Positions 36,663-45,903 are shown, counted from the first letter of the stretch. The stretch is 64,000 nt of DNA from Undibacterium pigrum (GCF_003201815.1 NZ_QJKB01000003.1:496001-560000); one strand, 5' to 3'. Program-made: numbers and translations. The notes: generated by a model from the sequence alone, not told the origin.

Positions 36663-37026
36663 CCAGCTCCCCTATCAGGCGTTTGAGTTCAGCGATGTCC
36701 TGTTTGGATAATTTTTTTTGCTCGCTGAAATGCGCAACCAGAGGTGCAATGCGGCCATTGAACATGCGGTCAAGAAAGCCCTTGCTCTCGCACATCAGCC
36801 ATTGCTCACGCTTCAGGAAGGGTGAATACAGGAAACGTCTGCCGTCTTTTTCTGCCTTGATCGCGCCCTTCTTCAGCAAACGATTCAATAGTGTCTTGAC
36901 GGTGGCTTCCTGCCAGTCTTGCTGTTGCACAAGGATGGCGCTGACCTCTTCAGCCGCCATGGGATGGCGTTGCCACAGAGTTTCCATGACCAGCGATTCT
37001 GCTTCGCTGATGGCGATGTTTTTCAT
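36649..37026 (-). CDS. BlaI/MecI-family repressor
   Basis: 125 residues from ATG 37026 (GGGAGACAATA upstream); a start at 37041 is less likely. Winged helix: ISEAESLVMETLWQRHPMAAEEVSAILVQQQDWQEATVKTLLNRLLKKGAIKAEKDGRRFLYSPFLKREQW. This is the classical penicillinase-repressor domain. It should bind the two dyads immediately upstream and be inactivated through the M56 protease encoded next. Confidence 0.9.
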   Translation of the reverse strand: MKNIAISEAESLVMETLWQRHPMAAEEVSAILVQQQDWQEATVKTLLNRLLKKGAIKAEKDGRRFLYSPFLKREQWLMCESKGFLDRMFNGRIAPLVAHFSEQKKLSKQDIAELKRLIGELDDDE

Positions 37027-37051
37027 TATTGTCTCCCGCATTATTAATCAT

Positions 37052-37092
37052 TTACAGATGTAATCGACAATTAATGATTACACGCGTAATCA
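37052..37092. promoter_or_regulatory. Two BlaI-type operators upstream of blaI
   Basis: TTACAGATGTAA at 37052-37063 is a perfect match to the TACAnnTGTA core used by BlaI/MecI. A second dyad, TGATTAC-ACGC-GTAATCA at 37075-37092, has perfect 7-bp arms with the related TTACA..CGTAA core. Both lie between the blaI start and the GH43 gene on the other strand, so GH43 could also be affected. Confidence 0.7.
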
Positions 37093-37208
37093 TTCAAGTC
37101 AACAAATAAATACACAACAGTAAAAAACTTCACTTGCGTGGACAGAACAAGACTTGCATAATTGGTCTTACCAATTTTAAACTGGTCAACCAAAATAAAA
37201 GAGGATGT

Positions 37209-38927
37209 ATGCAGAGTTGTATTTGGAGGCCATTGCCAGTCATGACTTGCATGATGGCTGGTCTTACGGCTTGCCTTAACGGGTGTCTTACCGGGAGCCT
37301 TAGCTGGCTCCTTCAAGCATGTCTATTAATCGCCAGCCTGACAACGCCCGGCTTTGCCGCTGAAATTGATACAGTTAAAACAAGCTATCAAAACCCCATC
37401 ATCCATGCCGATTATTCTGACCCCGATGTAATACGTGTGGCCGATCGCTATTACATGACATCATCGAGCTTCAATAGCGCACCTGGCCTGCCTTTGCTGG
37501 AATCGGCAGATATGGTGCACTGGCAGTTGGTTGGCCATGCCCTGCCCCAGCAACTGCCGCTGGCAGATTTTGCCAGACCGCAGCATGGCAATGGCGTGTG
37601 GGCACCTTGCCTGCGCTATCACAATCATCGTTTCTGGATTTTTTACCCTGACCCTGACCAGGGCATCTATGTGATGACGGCAGAAAAATTCAGCGGCCCC
37701 TGGAGCACTCCTCATCTGCTGCTGGCAGGCAAAGGCATTATTGACCCCACACCTTTATGGGATGACGATGGCCAGGCTTATCTCGTACATGCCTGGGCCA
37801 GGAGCCGTGCTGGCTTTAACAATGTACTGAGCCTGCGCCGCATGAATAATGAAGCGACCAGGATACTCGATACAGCAGGCCAGATCATCATTGATGGTAA
37901 CAGGCTGCCCCATTACAAAACCCTGGAAGGCCCCAAGCTATATAAACATCAAGGCTATTACTATATATTTGCTCCGGCTGGTGGTGTTGAAGAAGGTTGG
38001 CAATCGGTCTTTCGCTCACGCCATATCGCAGGTCCATATGAAGACAGGATAGTCATGGCGCAAGGCACCTCGCCCACCAATGGCCCACACCAGGGTGCCT
38101 GGGTGCAAACGCCGCAAGGTACTGACTGGTTTTATCATTTCCAGGACAAACGCGCCTATGGCCGCATCGTCCATCTGCAACCCATGCAGTGGAAAGATGG
38201 CTGGCCTGTCATAGGTGCAGACATCAACAATACAGGCAGGGGTGAACCTGTACTCAGCCACGCCATGCCGCTGAAGGGAAATTTTTCATTCGCAGAACCA
38301 GCCACCGCAGATGAATTCGACAAGCAGGAACTAGGTCTGCAATGGCAATGGAACGCCAACTGGAAAGCCGCATGGTTTTCCCTGGCAGCCAGGTCAGATC
38401 ATTTGCGTCTGTACACGCAATACGACGCCAGCTTTGCTGCCGAAAAAAGTCTGACCAATGCACCCGCATTATTGCTACAAAAACTGCCATCAGAACAATT
38501 TACGGTAGATGTGAAACTGGATATCAGTCAACTCAAGAATGGTGGCAGCAGCGGCCTCATTCTGTATGGCCTCAACTATGCATGGCTGGGAGTGCGCCAG
38601 CAAGAACAGGGGAGTGAATTATTGTTGTCCATATGCAGCAAGACCGCAGCGTCTGCGTCTGCATCCCCATGCACAGAAACTGTCCGGGCCAGCCTGCCCT
38701 GGAGTAACAACATCGCCTACTTGCGCATGCAGGTACAGGCTGGCGGCAAGACCCGCTTCTACTACAGTACGGACCAGCAGCAATTTATAGAAATTGGCAG
38801 CGGTTTTACTGCCAGCATGGGACGCTGGGTAGGTGCGCAAATGGGCTTGTTCAGCATCAGCAGCGATAGCCCTGCATCAGCGAATAATTTTGTAGACATT
38901 GATTACTTCAGGGTCACAAGAAATTAA
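37209..38927 (+). CDS. Secreted GH43 glycoside hydrolase
   Basis: 572 residues from ATG 37209 (AGAGGATGT before it). The N-terminus is hydrophobic (LLQACLLIASLTTPGFAAE), so it is exported. The five-bladed propeller carries the GH43 triad: base Asp71 in HADYSDPDVI, the Asp of GIIDPTPLWDDDG, and the acid Glu of KTLEGPKLYK. A C-terminal beta-sandwich (about 390-570, ending NNFVDIDYFRV) is the usual GH43 companion domain. Beta-xylosidase, arabinofuranosidase or galactan-type exo-activity are possible. Its end overlaps the convergent aldolase gene. Confidence 0.88.
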   Translation: MQSCIWRPLPVMTCMMAGLTACLNGCLTGSLSWLLQACLLIASLTTPGFAAEIDTVKTSYQNPIIHADYSDPDVIRVADRYYMTSSSFNSAPGLPLLESADMVHWQLVGHALPQQLPLADFARPQHGNGVWAPCLRYHNHRFWIFYPDPDQGIYVMTAEKFSGPWSTPHLLLAGKGIIDPTPLWDDDGQAYLVHAWARSRAGFNNVLSLRRMNNEATRILDTAGQIIIDGNRLPHYKTLEGPKLYKHQGYYYIFAPAGGVEEGWQSVFRSRHIAGPYEDRIVMAQGTSPTNGPHQGAWVQTPQGTDWFYHFQDKRAYGRIVHLQPMQWKDGWPVIGADINNTGRGEPVLSHAMPLKGNFSFAEPATADEFDKQELGLQWQWNANWKAAWFSLAARSDHLRLYTQYDASFAAEKSLTNAPALLLQKLPSEQFTVDVKLDISQLKNGGSSGLILYGLNYAWLGVRQQEQGSELLLSICSKTAASASASPCTETVRASLPWSNNIAYLRMQVQAGGKTRFYYSTDQQQFIEIGSGFTASMGRWVGAQMGLFSISSDSPASANNFVDIDYFRVTRN

Positions 38928-39559
38928 TCCCTGTCAGCCAGCGCAGTAATAAAACCGCTAGCCGCCTGCATGACTTGCTGCACCGACCATCCGGGTTGGT
39001 ACAAGCTGGCCCCCAATCCAAAACCATTCGCCCCTGCCTGCAGATACGTCTGCATGCCTGCCGGCTTGACGCCGCCCACTGGCAGACACAGGCAATCCGC
39101 AGGCAAGACTGTACGCCAGGCTTTCAAGACCGTAGGCGGCACCGACTCTGCCGGAAACAACTTGAGCCCATCCGCCCCTGCATGCAGGGCAGAAAAGGCT
39201 TCGCTGATCGTCGCCACACCCGGCAAACTGCACATACCACGCTGCCTGGCCGCAGCAATCAGGCTCACATCAGTATGCGGCATGACAATCAAACCCCCAC
39301 CCGCATCCTGCAACTGCCCCACCTGCTCCAGCCGCAGCACTGTCCCCGCCCCCAGCAAACAATCCTCAGGCAAAGCCCTCGCCAGCAGACCTATACTGCG
39401 CAAGGCATCTGGCGAATTCAAGGGAATCTCTATACAGCGAAAACCTTGCTGATACAGACCGAGCGCAATCTCCTCGCATTCATGGGTCTGGATGCCACGC
39501 AAGATGGCGACCAGGGGGATGGGATTGAGATAGGTGGAAAAATTAGTGGATGGGGGCAT
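38924..39559 (-). CDS. dgoA: 2-dehydro-3-deoxy-6-phosphogalactonate aldolase
   Basis: 211 residues from ATG 39559; the open frame extends 83 codons upstream through simple repeats, which is rejected because the barrel begins with NPIPLVAILRGIQTHE. KDPG/KDPGal aldolase motifs: Arg21 in LRGI, Glu44 in CIEIPLNSP, GAGTVL, PGVATISEAFSALHAGADGLKLFPAE with Schiff-base Lys133, and LPVGGVKP. It cleaves KDPGal to pyruvate and glyceraldehyde 3-phosphate. It is the natural partner of the DgoK kinase at 18.4 kb, although 19 kb apart. Confidence 0.88.
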   Translation of the reverse strand: MPPSTNFSTYLNPIPLVAILRGIQTHECEEIALGLYQQGFRCIEIPLNSPDALRSIGLLARALPEDCLLGAGTVLRLEQVGQLQDAGGGLIVMPHTDVSLIAAARQRGMCSLPGVATISEAFSALHAGADGLKLFPAESVPPTVLKAWRTVLPADCLCLPVGGVKPAGMQTYLQAGANGFGLGASLYQPGWSVQQVMQAASGFITALADRD

Positions 39560-39652
39560 GGTGTTGTTCGTTCTTGTCTTGATAAGATGGATGATGCTAT
39601 TTGATGAATATATTACTCTTGAACGTAAAGTAACCCGGGTTTTGAATTTGGT

Positions 39653-39676
39653 GTTGCTGTTGCTGTTGCTGTTGCT
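39653..39676. repeat. GTTGCT hexamer microsatellite
   Basis: Four perfect tandem copies of GTTGCT, followed by related imperfect units up to about 39695. It lies upstream of dgoA. Changes in copy number would move in steps of six bases. Confidence 0.8.
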
Positions 39677-39719
39677 TTTGACCTTGCTTTTGACTTTCCG
39701 AATTTCCCATGTGTAGACG

Positions 39720-40024
39720 CCGTTTGTGCAGTACAGAAAATGGATTGAGAAATGCCCGTGTTTGAGCGCAGCGAGTTTCGGGCGTTTCCCATTTTTTGTA
39801 CTGCACAAACGGGAACCCCGCAGGGGCGGCTACGCCTGGGTCGCCTTTTTGGCCCACCTTTTTTGGCGAGACAAAAAGGTGGGTAGCCGCCGGTCTACCA
39901 CCGGCCTGCATTCTTAAATAACGCATGCAGGCAATTAAAAACGAACTCAGAAATATCGCTTCGTTTTTAAGAATACGTTGACCGGAGGTCGAGTGTTGGG
40001 CTGGTGAAACATAGCCCAACCTAA
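39720..40024. repeat. Array of intergenic hairpin repeats between dgoA and the TonB receptor
   Basis: Three structures follow one another. 39720-39743 pairs with 39789-39812 (23 of 24 bases), with a second inverted pair inside. 39825-39833 (GGCGGCTAC) pairs with 39883-39891, enclosing CCCACCTTTTT/AAAAAGGTGGG. A TGTTGGGCT...AGCCCAACCTA copy is at 39990-40024. Short open frames across this stretch on both strands are by-products. No gene is called in 39560-40080. Confidence 0.75.
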
Positions 40025-40080
40025 GAACTAGCGAGGCCCAGCCAAACCTACGAACTCGACCTCGTCCTTAATCCATACCC

Positions 40081-43065
40081 TCATTTAAACTGATAATTAA
40101 ACGACAGCTTCACTATCCTCCCCAAAAAATTATCATAATTATTAACCCCATAATTCCCACGCGGATCATATTCCGGCCTGTGATTAAACAGATTCTGAAT
40201 ATTCAAATCCAGCTTCATATCCTTCCTCAACCGCCATGAAATATTACTGGTCCAGGTCGTGATGGAAGCTATACCCTTGCTGCACAAAGATTTTGGTGTA
40301 TCCAGCCGCGTTTCACATGACTCCTGATCGTAGGATGGATCATACCAGCCGCCCACGCCTTGCAGCCTTTGTGGTCCGGTGTAGTTGGCGGCGAGAGCCA
40401 GGTCCCACTGACCGTAATTCCACAAGGCCGAGAAACGGCCCGTGATGCGTGGGCTGTTATAGGCACCGACAGAGTTCTCTTGCCATTCACCATCAGCACC
40501 CTTGACGATAAAACGACGGGCAATGGTAGTTTGCAGGCCGAGGTTGAGGCGGCCATATTCACCCAGGCCAAAACGAGCATTGGCATTCACATCAAAGCCA
40601 TCAACCAAGGTTTGTGACTGGTTGATATAACTGCCTATCATGCCGCCCACCTGGCCAACAGTATAGACAGGCAGCTTGCTGCACAAGCCAGGGTTGGCGG
40701 CACACACAGCAGCAGCCTGCCCCTGGTTGGCCTTGTCTTGCGGCGAGACTGGTGTGCGCAGCATGACACCGGGCACGTCAGCTATGTCAGGGCCAAATTT
40801 GGCGATGGCGCGTTCCAGCAACTGATTATAATTTTCCGGGTTGATTTCATTTTTGCGATTGATAAAATAATAATCAGCAGAAATATCAAAGTCTTTTGTG
40901 GGCTGGAAGACAAAGCCGACTGTGGATATCCTGGCTTTTTCTGGCATCAGTTTTGAATTGGGGCTGGTGACGCCGCCTATGTTATAGGCACTGCATTCTG
41001 AGTTCAGCAAGTTTTTGCCGGTTGTGACATCACTGGCATTGGCTGACTTCATGAGTACATCGGCAATCGCATTGGTTTGCGCGCAGCGTATGGGATCTTG
41101 TACCTGGCTCACGGCATAGATGCCACCCGTGCCTGACTCTGCCAGGCTGGGCGCGCGGAAGCCTTCTGAGTAGGTGCCGCGTACCAGCAGGGTATTCAGG
41201 GCTTGCACTTTGAGACCGACCTTGGGCACGATGTTATTGTCAAAGCCGGGGTATTTATCATCACGGATGGCAAAGTCAGCTTCTATGCTCCTGGTGATGG
41301 GTGCCAGAAATTCAGCAAACAAGGCCTGGCTGGTGCGCTGGCCCTTGAACCAGGAACCGCCCTGCCACCAGATATCGCCATTCGCTGCTGCCGTGTCGCC
41401 AGGGCTGGAATAGTTTTCATAATTGAGGTTGAAGCCAGCGGCCATCATCAAGTCACCTGCGGGCAGGGTGGCGATCTTGCCTGAAATTTTTCCATCGAGA
41501 TTGGCGACCTTGTCCCAGGAGGGGTATTGCACATTCGGGTACATTTTTTCCAGCAGAGCACGGTTGCTGGCATTGTCGACACCGAATTTATACGCCGGGT
41601 TATCACTCATGATGGTGTAACCGGTTTTGGGGTCAGTAGTATATGGACCAAACGCTGCCAGCAAACCACTGACACTGGGGTTACTGCCGCGCTGGTTCAT
41701 GACGCTATGCGTCTCTGCCAGGGTCAGGGCAGTTTCCCAGTCCCAGCGGCCGGTATTACCTTTCAAGCCAGCAACGAGGCGGAATTCATCATCCACCGTG
41801 CTTTGTTTGGCCAGGCCCGCCGCATCAAGAAAGCGGTAAGAAATACCGGCAACGCCACCCATATTGCCCTGCAATTTTGCAGGCAAAGTGTTGTAAGGAT
41901 TTTTGGCTGACAGATAAGGAAAGGTCAGAGTATTGAGTTTGACACCCGTATTACGCGCATACCAGGAAGGATAATCACCACTGCTGAAATTTGGCGGCCC
42001 CACTGCGGTAGTGAGGTCTATATGGGTGACAGCCAGCTCGGCAAAGGCTTGCACATTGTCATTGATATCAAAGTGGGCGCTGATGAAGCCATTGGTGCGT
42101 TTGGATGAAGGCACCCAGAATTTACCGAGGTTCAGGGTATTCAAGGCGCAGGTAGTATTGCTGCCATCTGCCTTCAGTGACAGGGGGGTGGGGCAACCCT
42201 GGGCCGGTGCGCGGTTGGTACCGACACTACTGAAGGCGAACAGGGTGCCGGGGTTAAGCACACCGGGGCCGCTGCCTTCGGTAATACGCATATTCGTTAA
42301 AAAACTGGGATGATATTTGTAGTAGTCGTCAGGTATGGACGACAATATCTCGGGCAGATAAACCGCATCACGCTGGTAATAACTGAGTGTGCCAAAGATA
42401 TTGAACTTGTCTTTGGCGAGGTCACCAAAGCCATAAGTAAAGGCGGCACCATATTCGCCATTGCTATTGGTCTGCATGGATTTTTGCGCATTCACGCGCA
42501 CATCCAGGCCACGATAACTGGTCTTGGTGATGACATTGATAACACCGGCTATCGCATCAGAACCATAGATTGCCGACGCACCATCAGCCAGTATTTCTAC
42601 CCTCTCTATCGCATCGACAGGGATGGAATCTATATTCACGAACTGGTACTGGAAACCATAGGTTGCGCCATAGCTGGACAGGCGGCGGCCATTCAGCAAG
42701 ACCAGGGTTGCCTGCGTGCCCAGGCCGCGCAAGTTGGCAGAAGATGCGCCGTCCATGCCAGTAAACAGGCTTTGCGAATCTTTCAGGTCAGGTACATTGG
42801 CACTGATATTTGCCAGCACTTGTTGCAGGGTACTGGCCCCCATTTGTTCTATCTGTTCACGCTTGACGATCTGTATCGGTGATGCCTGCTCCTTGTCTAT
42901 GCGCTTGATGCTGCTGCCGGTAATTTCTACCCTTTGCGTATTCTTCTCGGCTTCTGGCGTATTGTCCTGTGCCTGCACGGCAACAGGCAGCATCATGCTG
43001 CCAAAGGCCAGGCAAAGTGCGCGTGTCATTACTGTCTCACGTATTTTCATTTTTCTGTTTTTCAT
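40081..43065 (-). CDS. TonB-dependent outer-membrane receptor
   Basis: A 994-residue receptor. Signal peptide to about residue 33 (PVAVQAQ), then plug domain: RVEITGSSIKRIDKEQASPIQIVKREQIEQMGASTLQQVLANI, NLRGLGTQATLVLLNGRRLSSYG, AIERVEILADGASAIYGSDAIAGVINVITK. The rest is a long beta-barrel ending in VKLSFNYQFK with terminal Phe-x motif. The plug style (GSSIKRID, LVLLNGRRL) is that of receptors for oligosaccharides or peptides in Gram-negatives rather than siderophore receptors. AGGAAC precedes the ATG. Confidence 0.9.
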   Translation of the reverse strand: MKNRKMKIRETVMTRALCLAFGSMMLPVAVQAQDNTPEAEKNTQRVEITGSSIKRIDKEQASPIQIVKREQIEQMGASTLQQVLANISANVPDLKDSQSLFTGMDGASSANLRGLGTQATLVLLNGRRLSSYGATYGFQYQFVNIDSIPVDAIERVEILADGASAIYGSDAIAGVINVITKTSYRGLDVRVNAQKSMQTNSNGEYGAAFTYGFGDLAKDKFNIFGTLSYYQRDAVYLPEILSSIPDDYYKYHPSFLTNMRITEGSGPGVLNPGTLFAFSSVGTNRAPAQGCPTPLSLKADGSNTTCALNTLNLGKFWVPSSKRTNGFISAHFDINDNVQAFAELAVTHIDLTTAVGPPNFSSGDYPSWYARNTGVKLNTLTFPYLSAKNPYNTLPAKLQGNMGGVAGISYRFLDAAGLAKQSTVDDEFRLVAGLKGNTGRWDWETALTLAETHSVMNQRGSNPSVSGLLAAFGPYTTDPKTGYTIMSDNPAYKFGVDNASNRALLEKMYPNVQYPSWDKVANLDGKISGKIATLPAGDLMMAAGFNLNYENYSSPGDTAAANGDIWWQGGSWFKGQRTSQALFAEFLAPITRSIEADFAIRDDKYPGFDNNIVPKVGLKVQALNTLLVRGTYSEGFRAPSLAESGTGGIYAVSQVQDPIRCAQTNAIADVLMKSANASDVTTGKNLLNSECSAYNIGGVTSPNSKLMPEKARISTVGFVFQPTKDFDISADYYFINRKNEINPENYNQLLERAIAKFGPDIADVPGVMLRTPVSPQDKANQGQAAAVCAANPGLCSKLPVYTVGQVGGMIGSYINQSQTLVDGFDVNANARFGLGEYGRLNLGLQTTIARRFIVKGADGEWQENSVGAYNSPRITGRFSALWNYGQWDLALAANYTGPQRLQGVGGWYDPSYDQESCETRLDTPKSLCSKGIASITTWTSNISWRLRKDMKLDLNIQNLFNHRPEYDPRGNYGVNNYDNFLGRIVKLSFNYQFK

Positions 43066-43451
43066 GTTCCTGGTCTCTGTTTGGCTGAGGTTTCCGGGTG
43101 ACAGACGTGAGCGGTCCCTGCATGCCGCTCTCGCGTATGCTTGCGCTTTTGTCTGTTTACAAATCGGGAATCTGAATATGTTTTGCTAGTCAACATCATT
43201 GAGGTGTCTGGCAAACTCTTGTGGAGCTTGGCACACCTGATTCGACATGAAAAAGTCTAAGTCGTATATGAATGTCACGCCATCGACATATTTTTAACTT
43301 CACGTTTAGCTAAATTTGATGGTGGTGAACTAGTTGATTTGTAACGGAGTGAATAAAGCAGCCCCTCGCACATGGATTGATTTTTGAACTACGGTAAAAT
43401 CCTGCGCTCTGATGCTCAAGCCGTCGCCAAGCAGCTCTCTCAAATAAAACC
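43066..43451. other. Divergent promoter region between two TonB receptors
   Basis: About 390 bp carrying both promoters. I see no named operator, repeat or RNA gene. An ORF reading toward 43189 is the antisense extension of the receptor start. Confidence 0.6.
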
Positions 43452-45893
43452 ATGACACCTTATAAAAAAAGCAAGCCGGCGATGGCTTTGGCAGCAACAT
43501 CTACACATCATAAGCAGCGCCTGTGTGTCCTCTTGCTGGGCACACTTTTTACTGAAACCATCTGGGTAAATCCAGTATTGGCGCAGACCGTTGCCAATCC
43601 GGCAAAACCTGCGGTCAGCACGACAAGCAATGCAGAAAAACCGGCTGCGGCCAAGCCTGCGCCTGTTACTCCAATTACTCCAGCAAAGTCAGAGAACAAG
43701 CCAGAAAATAAATCTGAGGATAAGTCAAACAGCAAGCCGGATGCCAAACCAGCATCGCCGCCAGAAGCTGAAGCACCAACAGTTACCGTCACAGCCGAAC
43801 GCCCCAGTAATCGTATCGACCGTCAGGTCTACGATGTCAAATCCGATGTCAGCAGCACCAATGGCTCAGCCGCTGATGCCCTGAACAATGTGCCCTCGGT
43901 CAATGTAGACCCGGATGGCACGGTCAGCCTGCGTGGCAGCACCAAGGTGCAAATCCTTATCGATGGCAAGCCATCTGCGATGCTGCAGGGTGACAACCGC
44001 GCAGCCACGCTGGCGGCCATGCCTGCGAATGATATTGAATCGGTCGAAGTCATCAATAATCCAGGTGCGCAATTTGGCAATGAGGCAGGTGGCGGCCCCA
44101 TCATCAACCTGGTCATGCGGCGCACGCGTCAGCCGGGTGGTTTTGGCGTCATCAATGCCAATGGCGGTTCTGCCGGTCGCTACAACACGGCACTCTCTGG
44201 CAGTTATCATGAAGGCGCATGGGGCATACAGGGTGGTGTCAACTTCCGCCATGATGGCCGTAATTCTGTGGGTGAAGCCGTGCGTGACCGTCTCGACGGT
44301 TTCAGCACGACACCGCATAACACCCAGACTTCCAGCGCAAAAGGCTTGAACAACTCCTCTGGCCTGAACGCTGCGCTGACGTATAACCTGGGTGCAAAAG
44401 ATACCCTGGGTGCCAATTTTGCCTACAATGCGCGCAACAATGACCAGCAGTCGGAAGACCACTACCAGTCTTACAATGTGGACCGTAGCCTGTTCAGTGA
44501 TTATGTACGTACCAGCCAGCGTAAAGGCGACAGCACCAGCTATAGCTGGGGTGCACGCCTTGATCACAAGGGTGACATCAGCGGCGAAAATCTGAAACTG
44601 GATTTGCGGGTGTCTTCCTCCGAGAATGAAAGTGTCAGCAATTATGCGAATGTATATGCAGTCAAGCCCGCCTTTATCTCTGACAGGTATAACCTGCAAG
44701 ACAGTAACAGTAATGTAAGACTGGTCGATTTTACTGGTGACTATGAGCGCCCGCATGATGATGGCCTCATCAAGCTGGGTTATAAAATCGCTGATAATAA
44801 AAGTGAATTTGATACCGCTTATTTCGATATCAACCCTGTCACCAATAGCCAGACCGTAAATGCCAGCAGGACCAATCGCTACAGCCTGGATGAAGGCAAT
44901 CTGGCCCTATATGGTTCTTACCAGATGCGCATCAATGAGCAATGGGGTGTGCTGGCAGGCTTGCGCACAGAATACACGCATATCGATATACGACAACTGA
45001 GCGCCAATGTCGGTGCGAAAAACCATTACCTCAGCTATATACCCAGCTTTTTTGCGAGCTACAAACTTTCCGACGATACCACCCTGCGCCTGAGTTATGC
45101 CCACCGCATACGCCGCGCAGGTGCTGCTGAACTCAACCCTTTCATCAGCTATCGTGATGACCTGAATGCGTCCAGCGGCAATCCCAAACTGAAACCCACC
45201 CAGACCGATTCTCTGGAGCTGGGCTATGAAACCCGCGTTGCCAAGCTGGATGTGAATGTCAGGGCCTACTACCGTCAGGAGAGTGATTCCATCGTGTATC
45301 GCCGCTCTTTCATCAAGAATGGCGTAGTACAAACCGTGTCAGACAATTGCAACATCGTGCAGACCACGCCAGACTGCGGCATCTTGCTGACCACGCCAGA
45401 GAATGGCGGCAGCAGCCATACCAGCGGGCTGGAATTCACCCTCAGTGGCAAGGTAACGCCCAAGTTTTCTATCAACACCAGTGGCAATCTCTTGTTTGGT
45501 GAGCAAACCTATATCAACACAGCCGGGCAAGAAGTACACAGGCCTTCAACTTCCCTGAGCGTGCGCGGCAGGTTCAATTATCAGCTCAGTGATGATGATC
45601 ACCTGCAACTGAGCCTCAATAGCCAGGGCCGCACCGTATCCGGCGAGGGTTATCGCCAGCCCAATTCCACGGCCAATTTCAGCTATCGCCACAACATCAC
45701 CAAGAGCCTGAACCTGGTAGTGAATGTGACGGATATCTTCAATTCCAACAAGACAGAAACCCAGGTCGATACTGATATCCTGAAAGAAAGAAGCATACGC
45801 CGCTATGATGGCCGCCTGATCTACGTCGGCTTTTCTTACCGCTTTGGTGGTGTGACACCGGGTGGCGGCAATCCCCGCCCACCGCGTGGGTGA
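43452..45893 (+). CDS. TonB-dependent receptor, outer-membrane beta-barrel family (PF14905-like)
   Basis: An 813-residue receptor. After a long signal region comes a low-complexity linker rich in Lys, Pro, Ala, Ser and Glu (about 50-115, KPENKSEDKSNSKPDAKPASPPEAEA), then a plug: TVTVTAERPSNRIDRQVYDVKSDVSSTNGSAADALNNVPSVNVDPDGTVSLRGSTKVQILIDGKPS ... DIESVEVINNPGAQFGNEAGGGPIINLVM. The barrel has the ALYGSYQMRINEQWGVLAGLRTEYTHID segment of PF14905 proteins and ends YVGFSYRFGG... before a PGGGNPRPPRG tail that displaces the usual C-terminal Phe. The transported ligand is unknown. Confidence 0.88.
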   Translation: MTPYKKSKPAMALAATSTHHKQRLCVLLLGTLFTETIWVNPVLAQTVANPAKPAVSTTSNAEKPAAAKPAPVTPITPAKSENKPENKSEDKSNSKPDAKPASPPEAEAPTVTVTAERPSNRIDRQVYDVKSDVSSTNGSAADALNNVPSVNVDPDGTVSLRGSTKVQILIDGKPSAMLQGDNRAATLAAMPANDIESVEVINNPGAQFGNEAGGGPIINLVMRRTRQPGGFGVINANGGSAGRYNTALSGSYHEGAWGIQGGVNFRHDGRNSVGEAVRDRLDGFSTTPHNTQTSSAKGLNNSSGLNAALTYNLGAKDTLGANFAYNARNNDQQSEDHYQSYNVDRSLFSDYVRTSQRKGDSTSYSWGARLDHKGDISGENLKLDLRVSSSENESVSNYANVYAVKPAFISDRYNLQDSNSNVRLVDFTGDYERPHDDGLIKLGYKIADNKSEFDTAYFDINPVTNSQTVNASRTNRYSLDEGNLALYGSYQMRINEQWGVLAGLRTEYTHIDIRQLSANVGAKNHYLSYIPSFFASYKLSDDTTLRLSYAHRIRRAGAAELNPFISYRDDLNASSGNPKLKPTQTDSLELGYETRVAKLDVNVRAYYRQESDSIVYRRSFIKNGVVQTVSDNCNIVQTTPDCGILLTTPENGGSSHTSGLEFTLSGKVTPKFSINTSGNLLFGEQTYINTAGQEVHRPSTSLSVRGRFNYQLSDDDHLQLSLNSQGRTVSGEGYRQPNSTANFSYRHNITKSLNLVVNVTDIFNSNKTETQVDTDILKERSIRRYDGRLIYVGFSYRFGGVTPGGGNPRPPRG

Positions 45894-45903
45894 GACGAAT
45901 ATT

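Noticed and set aside
39560-39808. N-terminal extension of DgoA by 83 residues
   Set aside because: It consists of translated repeats (Ser-Asn runs and hairpin sequence), and KDPG-type aldolases begin directly with the PLVAILRG strand.
39597-40019. Open frames of 140 and 63 codons in the dgoA-TonB gap
   Set aside because: They are translations of the hairpin repeat array; no family or ribosome site.
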